From NCBI GenBank assembly GCA_024114885.1, contig CP099419.1, positions 2,170,001 to 2,234,000 of the forward strand: a stretch of 64,000 bases of DNA, read 5' to 3'. Position numbers and translations under genes: made by a program. This DNA comes from Septoria linicola. Lineage: Eukaryota; Ascomycota; Dothideomycetes; Mycosphaerellales; Mycosphaerellaceae. The notes below the pieces were generated by a model. The model was given only the letters and a program-made list of their open reading frames with translations, made no database searches and had not been told where the DNA came from. Shown piece after piece: positions 1 to 11,105 of the stretch (within the stretch, counting starts at the first letter, position 1; each line of letters begins with the position of its first letter).

Positions 1-795
1 GAATTCCTGATGCCAGCACACAAGCAGTATCATCCTAAAGACATGACCAGCGGTAAGGCCCGGGAACTGATCACGCGAGCATATGCCAGTGGCCAAGGTA
101 CGACGGCAGATCGTATCAGCGCCTTCCAGAAAGTTTGCGCCAACTTACAGCCAGTCATGCGGCACTTCTTCCTGGAGCGTTTCGATGACCCTGACGAGTG
201 GTTCTCGAAGCGCACGGCGTACTCGCGCACGACAGCGAGTATATCGATACTTGGTCACGTCATCGGACTGGGAGACAGACACTGCAGCAACATACTGCTC
301 GATGAGCAGACCGGAGAGATTGTGCACATAGACCTTGGTGTAGCTTTCGAAGCAGGCAGGGTGTTGCCAATACCAGAGATGATACCGTTTCGGCTGACTC
401 GTGATATAGTTGATGGCATGGGATCCACTGGGGTAGAAGGCGTATTCCGACGATGTTGCGAATTTACTTTGGAAGCTGTGCGCGAGGACAAAGACAGCAT
501 TATGACATTACTCAATGTTCTACGTTATGATCCGCTGCACAATTGGACAATCTCGCCATTGAGGGCGAAGAGGATGCAAGAAGCGCAGTCGGAAATGTCG
601 CGCAACGGAATCGAGGATGACTCGTCTCGCAGGAAAGAACAAGAGGCTGGAGAGGCAGATCGAGCACTATCGATCGTGGAGAAGAAGTTATCGAAGGCAC
701 TGAGTACGGCCGCTGCAGTCAACGAGCTGATACAACAGGCTACAGACGAGAAGCACCTGGCTTGTCTATTCACAGGGTGGGCTGCCTACTACTAG
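1..795 (+). CDS. tel1: Tel1/ATM-type PI3K-like protein kinase, C-terminal part (5' end outside window)
   Basis: The reading frame is open from the first base, so this is the 3' end of a much larger gene (family members are about 2,800-3,000 residues). The visible 264 residues hold the catalytic half of a PI3K-like kinase. The catalytic loop GLGDRHCSN lies near nt 265-292, and the magnesium-binding DLG (the DFG equivalent) at nt 331-339 lies within HIDLGVAFE. The last 35 codons form a FATC domain (VNELIQQATD...LFTGWAAYY) ending in the usual aromatic residues. The ATM/Tel1-type FATC and the HIDLGVAFE wording favour Tel1 over Mec1/ATR, TOR or Tra1, and the intact catalytic residues exclude the pseudokinase Tra1. 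In this family the kinase is recruited to double-strand breaks by the MRX complex and maintains telomeres in the nucleus. Stop codon TAG at 793-795. Confidence 0.9.
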   Translation, partial: EFLMPAHKQYHPKDMTSGKARELITRAYASGQGTTADRISAFQKVCANLQPVMRHFFLERFDDPDEWFSKRTAYSRTTASISILGHVIGLGDRHCSNILLDEQTGEIVHIDLGVAFEAGRVLPIPEMIPFRLTRDIVDGMGSTGVEGVFRRCCEFTLEAVREDKDSIMTLLNVLRYDPLHNWTISPLRAKRMQEAQSEMSRNGIEDDSSRRKEQEAGEADRALSIVEKKLSKALSTAAAVNELIQQATDEKHLACLFTGWAAYY

Positions 796-1413
796 TGCTT
801 GTTCGTTTGATCGCTGTAACAGCGCTCGTTGACGAGAGCAAGCATGGTCAGGGAGAAAAGCATTTGTTTATACCGAGATACCCCTAGCATTGCCGGCGTC
901 CAAATAGAGGTGCAGCACCTGGCAAATGGCATTGTCGATGGAGAAGACTGTCGAATGTACAAATGTAATGTATGTACAGAATTCTTCACATGACCTTGAA
1001 GCTTGTGGTCACGGAGTCCACTAAATACCTCGTGTCGAGCCCATAATCCACAGTGGATGACTTTTATGATGATTCACATGCCTCGTAATATTGAGGATAC
1101 CGAACACAGCAACAATAACAGCAACAGCAATCATTGTGACCGATCAGGAATCCACAGCCAACGACGTCATATCAACGACTGACTTGAATCCGAGAAACGC
1201 TGCCAGACTCGACACGAATCAACGGCAGAAAGAACATTGCTCACACCATTCATCTGCTAGCTTCTGGAACAAGATGGCCATGTTTCAGTAGGAATGATGG
1301 CGCGTTCAACACTACTGCGCAGTCGAAAGAACTCGCGACAAAGCTTCGATTCAGTGGCGCGCAGCAAATTCCCAGGCTGAGAAAGGACATCAAACCTGTA
1401 AGTTTTGGTCAAA
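796..1413. other. Intergenic region tel1-gcd2
   Basis: No gene is supported here. It holds the tel1 3' flank and the eIF2B delta promoter. A short imperfect AACAGC-rich stretch lies near 1106-1132. A GTAAGT at 1398 just before the eIF2B start resembles a splice donor, but no matching acceptor was found upstream of the start codon. Confidence 0.5.
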
Positions 1414-1458
1414 ATGTCTGAGCAAACCAAGCCAGATGCTCCCAACGAGGCAGGCGGT

Positions 1459-1490
<32 letters not shown>

Positions 1491-2937
1491 AGCGGTGGGA
1501 ACAGCAGCACAAGCAGCAGCAGGAGCAGGTTACGAAAAGCTCTCACCTGCAGAGCTGAAGAAGAGGGCCAAAGCAGAGAAGCAGGCCCGCAGAGCAGCAG
1601 TGACAGAAGCAAAGGGAGCTGCGGGAGGCACATCGCCAGCTGTCAATGGTGCATCAAATGCGGACTCGAGCAAGCAGGCAGGACAGCAGCAGCAGCAAAA
1701 GTCGAAACAGCCGCAGCAGCAGAAAGGTGCGCCAAAACAGGGCGTCCAGGACAAGCAGGGCGGCGCACAATCAGCGCAATTGCCCGCTCGCACACGATGT
1801 GGATCGCAAAGTGCGCCCAAGGAGCCTGCAAAGAAGGTGGAGAAGAAGACGGAAAGCAAGAATGTCGAGCTGTTCAGCCATCTGTACACCCAACCGCGGC
1901 GGCACAACATTGATGGAGCCTCCAAGGATGTCCACCCCGCTGTGCTCGCTCTGGGCTTCCAGATCAGCAGCTACGAGATCGCAGGCAGCAGCGCTCGCTG
2001 TGTCGGCATGCTGAATGCATTCAAAGAGGCCATCCAGGAGTACTCCACGCCCGGTGGCACCTCATTAGCCAGACACATGACCTCGCACCACCTATCCCCG
2101 CAAATCGACTTCCTCAAGTCATGCCGGCCAATCTCGGAGTCAATGGGCAATGCTATAAGATGGCTTAAGAAGCTCATTGTCGAAATTGACCCGAGCACGC
2201 CAGAGCACGAGGCCAAAGACTTTTTGTGTGACTCCATCGACAAGTTCATCCAAGAGCGCATCATGGTCACCGATCAGGCTATTGCCACTACTGCATGCCA
2301 GCAAATCAAGAATGGCTCAGTCGTTCTCACATACGCCAAGAGCTCCATCGTGGAGAAGACCATTCTGCGAGCTCATGCCAATGGCGTCAACTTTCGCGTC
2401 ATTTGCATCGATTCGCGTCCGCTCTTTGAAGGAAAACGACTGGCCACGTCACTGATGCACGCAGGAATCCAAGTCGAGTATTCCTCTTTCCACGGGCTTG
2501 CGAGAGCTGTCACAGAAGCCACGGTCGTGCTCCTCGGCGCGCATAGTATGCTGTCGAACGGATGTCTACAATCGCGAGTCGGAACGGCAGCTGTAGCTAT
2601 GAGCGCACACAGAGCCGATGTTCCTGTCATTGTCTGCTGCGAATCCGTCAAGTTCAGCGGAAAAGTAGCACTGGACAGTATTGTGCTGAACGAGGTGGCG
2701 CCAGCAGAGGAACTGCTCCCCCCGTTGAAGAACCACACAATAGTCGATGGGAACGACGAGCACGAGCCTAAGCTGAAGACTTTGCACGACTGGAAGGACA
2801 TTCCCAACCTGCAAATCCTGAATCTCATGTATGACATTACGCCGGCTGAGTATATCCGGATGGTCATCTGTGAGTACGGGAGCGTGCCGCCAAGCTCTGT
2901 TCCTGTAGTGCACCGCCTGGCCAATGAAGGCGAGTAG
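1414..2937 (+). CDS. gcd2: Translation initiation factor eIF2B subunit delta
   Basis: This 507-residue protein is the regulatory delta subunit of the guanine nucleotide exchange factor that recycles eIF2-GDP to eIF2-GTP in the cytoplasm. It is part of the sensor of eIF2-alpha phosphorylation in general amino acid control. Residues 1 to about 145 are low complexity: an alanine run encoded by pure GCG/GGC repeats, then Lys/Gln-rich sequence. From about residue 165 onward the chain matches the IF-2B alpha/beta/delta domain, with the motifs GTSLARHM, SVVLTYAKSSIVEKTI and VLLGAHSMLSNG, the last of which matches the family segment VxxGAxxVxxNG. The ATG at 1414 is taken as the start because the in-frame codons just upstream lack an ATG. 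Single exon. The sister subunits alpha and beta share the fold, but the long basic N-terminal extension is typical of delta. Confidence 0.9.
1459..1494 (+). repeat. GGC/GCG trinucleotide repeat encoding polyalanine
   Basis: About ten nearly perfect GCG units encode an alanine run close to the N terminus of the eIF2B delta protein. A further alanine-rich stretch (GCA codons) follows at 1501-1530. Such runs are prone to length change by replication slippage. Confidence 0.85.
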
Positions 2938-3416
2938 AACTCGATGCGAATGTCATATCAGACAGCGTGGCCGCGGCGGCTGCAGACGAAACTCCAACAA
3001 GCAGGAGGGGGCGGGAAAGGCAGCATTCTGGTTGAATACCTGCCGCCATCATGGTCTGATCGCCTCATCCTGTTAATCAGTGGCGTTTTTGGCAAGTCTA
3101 GGAGGTCGCTGTGCTTTCAGGTCATGAGCCGCAATAGCACATCGGTCCTATGAAACTTGTGAGCACGGGGAGTTAGCGACAAGCGTCATGAGAGCATGAA
3201 GTCCATGATCACAATGCGAAGAAAAAAATTGTCGTTATCCATTATCGCGTGTCTGGTCCATCCGTCTGCGGCCACTACTCACACATCAAGTCCAGCTACA
3301 TCTTACAAAAATCATCTCTGTCATATTATCACGTTCAATCATGACACGCGCGAAGGCGTCCAATGCTCGCGGCCAGCCAGCAGCCGGGCCGGTATAAGCG
3401 CCGATCCCAAAGTTTC
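2938..3416. other. Intergenic region between convergent gcd2 and the Zn2Cys6 gene
   Basis: This is the shared 3' flank of two genes transcribed toward each other. No coding frame, RNA gene or repeat was recognised. Confidence 0.5.
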
Positions 3417-5815
3417 CTAGGCTTGCATTCGCATGCCCATTGGGTTCATGGTCGCATCGAGAGACAAAGTCTGCATATCCGAGCAGTACGGGTACTGCTG
3501 TGGGTAGCCATCTGTCGCAAGGTGATTCAGTTGTCGAATGTCGATCGCACTATCTTCCTGACGAAGCATCACTGGCCTGCTCGGAGGCAAGCTTATAGTT
3601 CCAGCAGCCTTGGCGCGACGTTTACTCGTCGGCATTGTCGGCGAGACACCATGATTCAGAGGCCTATCGCTATGCCCAGCAACATTGGATGATCGCACGG
3701 CGAGAGCTTCCCAGCACTGCGATGCTGTCATGCTTTGCAACGAAAGTACCAGCAGGAGCTCGCGACAAGCACGACCTGCACGCATTGCTTCCAGAACAAG
3801 GGCATTATCGGCGCTGCCAGCTTCGACTACCAGGAGCATCATTGCTGCGAACACGAGGACGTCAATGGTCAAGAAATAGGCCTCGTTGTACTGCAGCTGT
3901 GAATGCAGAAGCTCGGCAATTTGGACGGCGTGTAATGCTGCATTCACAGCTTTCAGTCCCAGTGCATATGGTTGTGACGAACGGTCAACGCCAGGGAGGG
4001 CGAGATAGTGGACAAATGGCGAGTACAGTAGCAACTGTGCGTAGTCAGACGCATAAGCGAGATACAGTTGGGCTCTGTCGAAAGTCAGCACTGCTCGACG
4101 AAAGTTTGGCTCTATTCACTGCAACTCACCTGGTCATGTTTTCAGCCGCTTGGAGTAATACAGGGCAGCTTTGAGCCCAATGTTCCAGTTCATCACTGGC
4201 CTCCTGGATTTCTCGTTGGTCGACAGCGCATGCTTCCACGCCTGAAGGTTTGCGGGTGATTTTGCTGCAATACGTTCTGGCGGTAACGCGGCTCAGGATG
4301 CGAAGCATGTCTAAATGTGCGTCGCTTGCCACCAGTTCTGCATTGGAGCCGGTCGAAAGTGGTGGATACGGATTTTGGTTGTCGTCCTCAATGATTGCAT
4401 TGCGAGGCACGCCCAGCTGCGTAGAGATATAAATATCCAGGACAGTAATCGCGGACCAAACGCGGCGCCGGAGCGCGCTTTCGTCTTTGGGAAATCCTGG
4501 CACATCCTCGTGCAGACCTAGGCGAAGCGCCGCACTGGTCGCGGCGGCTACGTAGGAGTGGACGTGTGTAGGTGCAGATGCTGTCTTGAGGAACAATGCG
4601 AGGCAAAGGATCGTCTGGACCGCTGCAAGATTACGATCGCAGGTGTGGAGCGGGACAAGCTCTCTCGCTGCCGCGAAATACTGCATGCCTTGCATGCGTC
4701 GCGCTTCTGCGACAGCCGGTGTACTGGAATCGAACCTTTCTCCGAGCGCCAGCATGGCGTAAACCAGAGCAAGCTCCTCCTTGTCGCCCATTTCCTGACC
4801 AAAGCTGTTTGTGTTATACAGCCGATATATTGTCCTTTCCACTTGTGCTCTGTCGATGAATGGCCAGAGATGGAAGGCTTCATTCAGTGCAATCTCGATC
4901 GTTCTCAGCGCAACTTGTTTTGCTGGTAACAGCGGACTGCACGTCGAAGCTACACCCAGGGAGTCTATACACTGTGGATCATCAAGGGCCTGGACGATCT
5001 TCATCGAAGAACATGGCAGGAGGCCCGGTGAAGTGGACACTTGATGGCAGAAATTCGAGATCTGGCGCAAAATGTCGTTACCGAATGCCTTTCCTCGAGG
5101 CTCAGTGGTGAGTGTCTTGATGTACACAGGTGTGTCATCGAATGACAACATCGTATCGTTGCGCCTCGCAGGATCGGGTCTCGTGTTGGTGCTGGGGTCC
5201 GACCGACGAGACGTCAAAGAAGGCCGCTCACGGAGTTCGCCTGAGGATGGATCGCTATGACTGAGAGTCGGGGACGTTTGTGCGGTGGATGATTCATCGC
5301 CATCGGTATCATGCTCCGAAGTGTACGATGTACTCCTCAGCTTCTCTTCCAAAGCTTTGACCTTCTTCTCAAGGAGCGCGATGTATGCAGGGCCTAGCCA
5401 CGGTCAGCACCGAACTTCAACCTGCGGATCGTAGTCTGCAGTAGTAGGAGGTAATCTCGATCTACTGACCTCGTGATTGCTTCACTTGGTGACCAAAAGA
5501 GCACTGTAATCTATTATGTGTCAGCGACACTCCTGCATCGAACGCGGGGAGCAAACGATGTAGCCGACCCTATCGTGCGGCAGGCAGAGCAATTCATCTG
5601 ACCGTCACACCGGGACTTTCGTCTCCGGCATTGGTCACACTGGTGTGATATCAGCGCCTCAACTCTTTCCTCATACGACAAAAAGCCCTGCTACTTACCG
5701 CTCGCGCTGCGCGTTTTCGTTGCATTTTGTCGCCCACCGAAGAGACCGACGCTGGTGCCAGTGGAAGTTTGATTGGCATATCAGCGAGCCCATTCGTATC
5801 GAAAGTTTGATCCAT
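3417..5815 (-). CDS. Zn2Cys6 (GAL4-type) fungal transcription factor, five exons
   Basis: Exons on the minus strand are 5815-5699, 5639-5569, 5510-5470, 5393-4130 and 4074-3417, giving 716 residues. Joining the first four exons yields a complete binuclear cluster of form C-x2-C-x6-C-x5-C-x2-C-x6-C, starting CDQCRRRKSRCDG. It is followed by the usual linker GPAYIALLEKKVKALEEKL, a short dimerising coiled coil. The rest matches the fungal-specific transcription factor domain, including a segment around LALVYAMLALGERFD and a later helix LLLYSPFVHYLA. Introns are 59, 58, 76 and 55 nt. Three of them cut the DNA-binding region, so single-frame gene finding would miss the zinc cluster. The second donor is GTCGGC, which is weak, but the frame and the Cys spacing support it. 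An in-frame ATG further upstream would add about 28 residues. The target genes are unknown and the neighbours do not suggest a pathway. Confidence 0.85.
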
Positions 5816-8800
5816 CTTGAGCAAAGTGTTTCCCTGGCTGGCGTTGGACTGTGTTCGTGTCAGTATTCGACGAGAGCCGAGATCGATGCTTCGCTCCATT
5901 GATTCGCACTGGCGGAGATATATGTGGCGTAAGGTGCCGATAGCGTGCTGCTGCTGGTGACTGAGGAGTGACGACCAGGTTGCTCGCATGGAGTAGGGAC
6001 CGAAAGCTAACGTTAGGGACGAGAAGGAGCTATCAAACCTTAACATGCGTTCAGGCTCCTCAAGTACTAAGTAGCCATTCTGTCTAGCATGAGAGCTGCA
6101 CCGATGTCATCAATGGGTTGTACAGCAGTGCATTGCACCCATGCAATCTGGAGCAATTAGTGCTGTCGGCAAGCCGTGACTGTCCCGCTTTTATTGCAGG
6201 CATGCGCGTACGCGTCCAGGGTATCTCCATCGTCCAGAGTTCTAGAAGTATACAGTAATGTACAGACGAGCACCACATTGCTGCCCACAACTTCCATCGA
6301 ATGATCCTCTCGTCACCGAGACACTCGTCAGCATTTGCATCTCAGTTGCGATGCCATGAAAGATGGTAACTCCAACAATCGTGCAAGGTAATGGCACCAA
6401 ACCTGCTGGCTGTTCGGCAAAACAACCACAAAGTCCTCCATGGAGCTTTCTCCGAATGCTACACAAGCCGGTATCATTTTGCATGTCAACGCAGCCGACA
6501 AATATCCGCATATCAAGTTCCTTGAAAGGCGCATATGACTCCACAAAACAATCGTCACAATCCTACAATGCCACTTCACGAGCGAAACAGAGAACAGAGT
6601 TTGCTAGCGACCGGGGGAGTTCCCTGCCCGTGCATCGAAGCATGTATGCATACACTGCCGGAGCCGGCACCGCGACTCACAGCACGGGAGCTTGCGTGCA
6701 ACCAACCATCATATTGCATCACCTGGCGCAATTGCTTCCCTGTCAAGCGGCGCTGGCAGCCCTTACAGTCACAAGATCCTGAACTAGGTGCCCTGTTTCG
6801 AGGACGGATCGAGGGACCAAAGCGCCCCTACTTCTGGCGATCCTCGCAGCACATTTGGTTGTACGTTACGAGCGTGATCGTGTCCGACGGCTGCAGATCA
6901 AGCGCGATCAAAATGTCTACGGTTGATGCAATAGCAGCCTTCAATGTACGCACGGCTGACTTCACCTATCTTGACTGCAAACTGGCGCGCAACAGGCTTA
7001 CCCAAAATGTCCGTAGCCCTAGCGCCGATAATTGTCTGCGTCCTCTAATCGTCCGTCGCGTGCAATGCCTGCAGGGCTTTCTTCGCATTATCTGCAAGCG
7101 ATGACACAACTTCGATCACCTCGGGCAGGCTCTTGAAGCAGTGCCAGACACAAAAGCTTGAAAGTCGATCCTAGCAATGTCAGACCATCGCACCTCGACA
7201 TTGTACGGCACGAAGGTAACACATCGTGATGAGAGCCAATCTAAAGAGGCTAGAACGGTCTTGTGGTTGGCAGTAACTTTTTGACTAGCGCGAGGTTGTA
7301 TGCCGTCCGAAAGTCTATTCTCTCGTATGCCCTAAAGCCAGAGCTGAGCTCTTGTGCTGGTCCCGAAACCCTGGAGCACCGCAAATCGTTGCCTTTGAGA
7401 AATTGGGATTCGTTGAAAACCTTGTCAGGTCCTACGACGTCCCGTCCTTTGGAGTTGTGGATCATTTTAACGAAAGATGGGGCAGGAGCAAAGTCCGTAC
7501 AGTTGTGCACCTGCGGAAATGGTAGTTATTGGCATGCAAGTTTATGGTTTGAGCGAACGCCTTGCAGTCTGTTCTGGAGTCTAGACCTCTCTCATCCTGC
7601 ATCACAGGCAATCGCAAGTTTGAAGTACACCGTCGCCTGAGAAAGAAGTTGTAAGTGGCCGCTGTGGCACTCACACTTCCAGGTATCTGGGCAAAACGAT
7701 AAATTCCTGTTGGCCAACAGTAGTAACTGTTCGCAACGGGATGTCTGACTTTGGCTGCCATGAAGTTTTGATCGTCGATTGGCCGTTCTGCAGGAGTGTA
7801 GACCAGCCAGCCCTGTGACCCAGGCCGATTGTCCCAATTTTGATGCAGCTTCTCCGGACAGCTTACATTGGCAAGTCACAGGATCTTTCGATGCGAGGAA
7901 GCAAAGTAATCAGGTCTGCGGGATCCGCGATCCAGTGAACTGGTTCGCATGCCACATGCGTTGGGATGAACCTCGTCTGTCCCGCGTAAAAGGTGGAGTC
8001 AGGTTTAGCTGCGCCCGGGTATTGATGTTACATGACCACTCACAGGCTGTAGGCCACCGCGTGTAGACGACGTTTTCGAGCTGCAAAGTGATTGCTAAAT
8101 GTTTCGGCGACCTCGCCGAAGCCGCGGCCGCTTCGATGCCACTTCAAGGCCGCCTACGGTGTCGCTTTCGGACCCTGATCCTGTGAAGGGTGGGCGGCTC
8201 CGCGCAACGTGGAACATACCGTAGGAGGTACTGAGACATCCTGGCCAGCTCCTCATCACAGCGACATTTGAGAAGATCCCGCCGGCCCATTCAATGTTCA
8301 GAAATCGGAGCCGAAGAGGGCACTGGTCTGTATTGGCTGAAGGACCAGGTCCCGAGGGGTCATAAAGCCCGTTGTGGAAAACGAGTGGTGAGTTGGCAGA
8401 TAACAACTGCCGTGCCATCGTCGGTCACGTTGGAGATGCTAACAATGTGCGTGAAGGGTAAGCATCCTCGTCAAGACACGTGCTCGTTACCATTCTTCAG
8501 TACGAAGCGTGCCTTGCATGAAGGGATTCCACTATGGACGGGGGAATTCCAATTGGTTTGACCGGTGTCCACTCCACATTGTGTGGTGGGGGTGACGTAG
8601 TAACAGCCTTTTCGGGGCAGGCTCCGAAGGGGATTGCGCGTGGTCTTGTTGGGGTCCAGAGACGCGTAGGTATCGATCTCTCGCACGTCGCCTAGATGGA
8701 GTACTCACAAAATGCTCTCGGGGGAACGACCACGCCAAGTATGTGCAGCTCCGGCCGGGGAGGCGGGGAGAAGCGGTGCCTCCGGCTCTAACTCACTCCT

Positions 8801-9507
8801 TCGGCTGCATGTAAGCGAGCAAAGGTCTCGTTGCGGCTTGCCGATCGCATGTCTCCTTGGCCTTCCGGTGAATGTTGTCGGATGGGTGGCCGAGCAGCAC
8901 AGTAGAGGCCTTTGAGCCTACGCCGCGATGCGACAGGAGGCATCTCCGTAGGAACTCCAGTCAGGAAGGTATGCCTATCGCGTCTCCACAGAACAACATG
9001 ATGCTGGAAGTCTAACTTTTGGCGCAGTGCTCGGGACTGACTGACTCTCGCGAGTCTCGAGACCATTCGTCGCGGTAGTTGTGACGAAGCCATGCAGCAC
9101 GACCGCAATCACTGGCACAACAATATTCCTAGCTGCATCGAGCACTGCAGCGGTCGCGTGAACGGCATTTTAGGCTCACATGCAGTCCGTGCACAGTACT
9201 ATTTATGCCGACAGGTCGTAAAGGCCAGGCCACAGCACATCCAGAGTTTTTGTGTGGGACAGATGGAACGCCTAAGGCCTTTGCGCCACCTTGACCCATG
9301 GCAAGTCCCGTGTGTCGGGGATAAGCAGAGAAACATATTTGGCTAAGAGCAAGCCTTGCCATGAGCCGGACTACCAGTAAGTGGGATTTACCTGTCAAGG
9401 CGGAGAACTATGCGCGGAGAGCAGCGAGGTGATCACAACCGATTCGAAGTGATTGTGCTGTGGGCGCAAGTCTATGGGCGAGGAACTGTATATCGATCGC
9501 CGGATAT
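5816..9507. other. Long region with no confident gene
   Basis: About 3.7 kb lies between the zinc-cluster gene and hem3. The largest open frame (6535-7104, plus) has no recognisable composition or domain. The only protein-like fragments are on the minus strand at 7045-7510 and are listed separately. No tRNA, rRNA, tandem repeat or terminal inverted repeat was seen. Base composition resembles neighbouring genic DNA and is not the RIP type. Confidence 0.4.
7045..7510 (-). pseudogene. Possible decayed or unresolved protein-coding remnant
   Basis: Three minus-strand segments in different frames read like protein. The first is an 86-codon frame (7510-7250) containing SSGFRAYERIDFRTAYNLAL. The second is a stretch near 7259-7130 containing VTFVPYNVEVRWSDIAR. 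The third is a tail ending at TAG 7047-7045 that reads SLPEVIEVVSSLADNAKKAL. No plausible splice pair joins them cleanly, so the segments may be a frameshifted relic, a gene with unusual introns, or chance. No family was recognised. Confidence 0.25.
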
Positions 9508-10710
9508 CTATGCACCGCCTTGCTCCTTAATGATCCCTCTGTTGAGCTGCACTGCCTCCAGGATCTTATCGGCGCCCTTGTCCACCAGCATCCTGGCAGC
9601 ATCGAAGCCGAGCTCGTGTGCCTGCTCGTGCGTTGTTACTCGCCTGCGGGTTTCGATCTCGGCGGCTTCCTTCCCATCAAGACTGACCACAATGGCACGC
9701 ATGATCAGTTCGTCACTGACTTGATCCTCGAGTGTCTTTGTTCCGCCAGCCTTGGTAGCCTCACCGCTCAAATGGTCGTAGTCCTCGGACGGCTTGATAC
9801 CGACACCAGCGTGCTGGTCATGCATGCGACTCTTGGAGATCCATTCTGTTTCTACACCGATGGGCACCGAGCAGCCTCCCTCTAGGGTGCGCATGAGTGC
9901 ACGTTCTACCAGAGCCTGCCTCCAGGACCGATCGTCGCCAATTCGTGTAAGCAATTCTGCTGTGCGCGTGTCGTCTGCACGAGTCTCAATGCCAAGGGCA
10001 CCTTGGCCTACCGCGTGAAGCATGCCTCCGTTGTCTTTAGACAGATAGCTGCTGATGCGATGGCTGAGACCTAAACGCTCCAGACCAGCCACAGCGATAC
10101 AGATGGCGGAATAGTCCGAGTTAGGGTCGTCGAGCTTGGCCAAGCGTGTTCCAATATTTCCACGGACGTCTTGGAACTTGAGTTGAGGATAGAAGCGTTT
10201 GAGTTGCGCAGTCCTTCGGAGACTGGAAGTGCCCACCACTGCGCCTTCCGGGAGGTCCTTCAAGGTCTTGATTGTGTCAGCGAGTGTAGGCTTGAGCACC
10301 AACGCATCGCGTGGGTCTTCCCGTTTCGTCACACAGCCCAGGATCAGGCCGACTGGCAATTGTGTGGGCATGTCTTTCAGACTGTGCACAATCAAATCCA
10401 GCGATCCGTCCTCGAGCAGGACCTCCAGCTCTTGTGTCCACAGTGCTTTCTCATTGAACTTGTGTAAAGCAGTTTTCTGATTGTTGTCCCCAGTCGTACT
10501 CATTGCGTGAATCTCGAAGTTGTGCTCTGGCCATGCTTCCCGCAACGATTTGACCACTTCATCAGCTTGCTTCCGGGCCAATATCGACCGCCGCGTGCCA
10601 ACATGGAATGTCTGAGTATTGGGCATTTCCTGTCTCGCTTTAATCACGATGTGCGAATTGTCATCGACCGGAGGCGCCGTCGACGTGGTTCCGGTGGCCA
10701 TGGTGTGCAT
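9508..10710 (-). CDS. hem3: Porphobilinogen deaminase (hydroxymethylbilane synthase)
   Basis: This enzyme (EC 2.5.1.61) joins four porphobilinogen molecules into hydroxymethylbilane, the third step of haem synthesis, in the cytosol. The 400-residue single-exon frame carries the full family pattern. It has the N-terminal VGTRRSILARKQAD, the substrate-binding region LDLIVHSLKDMPTQLP, the arginine-rich GTSSLRRTAQL and VRGNIGTRLAKLD, and the dipyrromethane-cofactor cysteine in LEGGCSVPIG. The C-terminal domain contains a fungal insertion between that cysteine and the final helices. The ATG at 10710 is the first available. A second ATG at 10701 has a better context (ACCATGG) and would drop only three residues. 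The gene is convergent with nothing on its 3' side and lies about 400 bp from the plus-strand eIF4E gene. Confidence 0.93.
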   Translation of the reverse strand: MHTMATGTTSTAPPVDDNSHIVIKARQEMPNTQTFHVGTRRSILARKQADEVVKSLREAWPEHNFEIHAMSTTGDNNQKTALHKFNEKALWTQELEVLLEDGSLDLIVHSLKDMPTQLPVGLILGCVTKREDPRDALVLKPTLADTIKTLKDLPEGAVVGTSSLRRTAQLKRFYPQLKFQDVRGNIGTRLAKLDDPNSDYSAICIAVAGLERLGLSHRISSYLSKDNGGMLHAVGQGALGIETRADDTRTAELLTRIGDDRSWRQALVERALMRTLEGGCSVPIGVETEWISKSRMHDQHAGVGIKPSEDYDHLSGEATKAGGTKTLEDQVSDELIMRAIVVSLDGKEAAEIETRRRVTTHEQAHELGFDAARMLVDKGADKILEAVQLNRGIIKEQGGA

Positions 10711-10750
10711 GTATGGACAGCCGAGATGGTCGTGAAGACACAAGTTTCGT

Positions 10751-10903
10751 TCACTTGGTGTCTTGCCGTGTCAATAATGGTTTACCTTTCGCAGCGGCCT
10801 CGGCATCCTCCTTCAGGAATTGCCCCTCGTTCCAAAACGGAACATGATCCCTGAGCTTGCGTCGGCACACACGCGCCCGCGAGAATGATGTGAAACTTGA
10901 CAT
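10751..10903 (-). CDS. Small hypothetical protein (50 residues)
   Basis: A short basic open frame (MSSFTSFSRARVCRRKLRDH...) ends only about 40 bp upstream of the hem3 start on the same strand. The composition is plausible for a small mitochondrial or ribosomal-type protein: a basic Ser/Arg-rich N terminus, then an acidic-Ala segment. No family is recognised. It could also be a leader frame or chance. The codons GCG AAA GGTAAA contain a possible splice donor near the end. Confidence 0.3.
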   Translation of the reverse strand: MSSFTSFSRARVCRRKLRDHVPFWNEGQFLKEDAEAAAKGKPLLTRQDTK

Positions 10904-11105
10904 GATGGCTGTTTGACATACAGTAGTGGCGATTGACGTGAGTCTATATCGAAAGCAGACATGTCTTTGAGAAAGCACATGCAGCTTCCCAGCCCACTTC
11001 CATATTCGCAAAAGCCTTTGTCTGATTGACAGCACATCAATACTGGCCTTGGCCGCATTATTCCCATTGATCACATCTACATCGCGCAAACATTCATCTC
11101 TAACT

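Noticed and set aside
4726..4736. tRNA B-box-like sequence (complement of GGTTCGATTCC)
   Set aside because: It lies inside exon 4 of the Zn2Cys6 gene, encodes ERFDSS in frame, and has no matching A box or cloverleaf around it.
6535..7104. 189-codon plus-strand open frame
   Set aside because: Cys/Arg/Pro-rich random-like composition, no domain, no start context; the opposite strand looks more protein-like.
8887..8897. tRNA A-box-like TGGCCGAGCAG
   Set aside because: No B box follows within tRNA distance and no acceptor stem can be formed.
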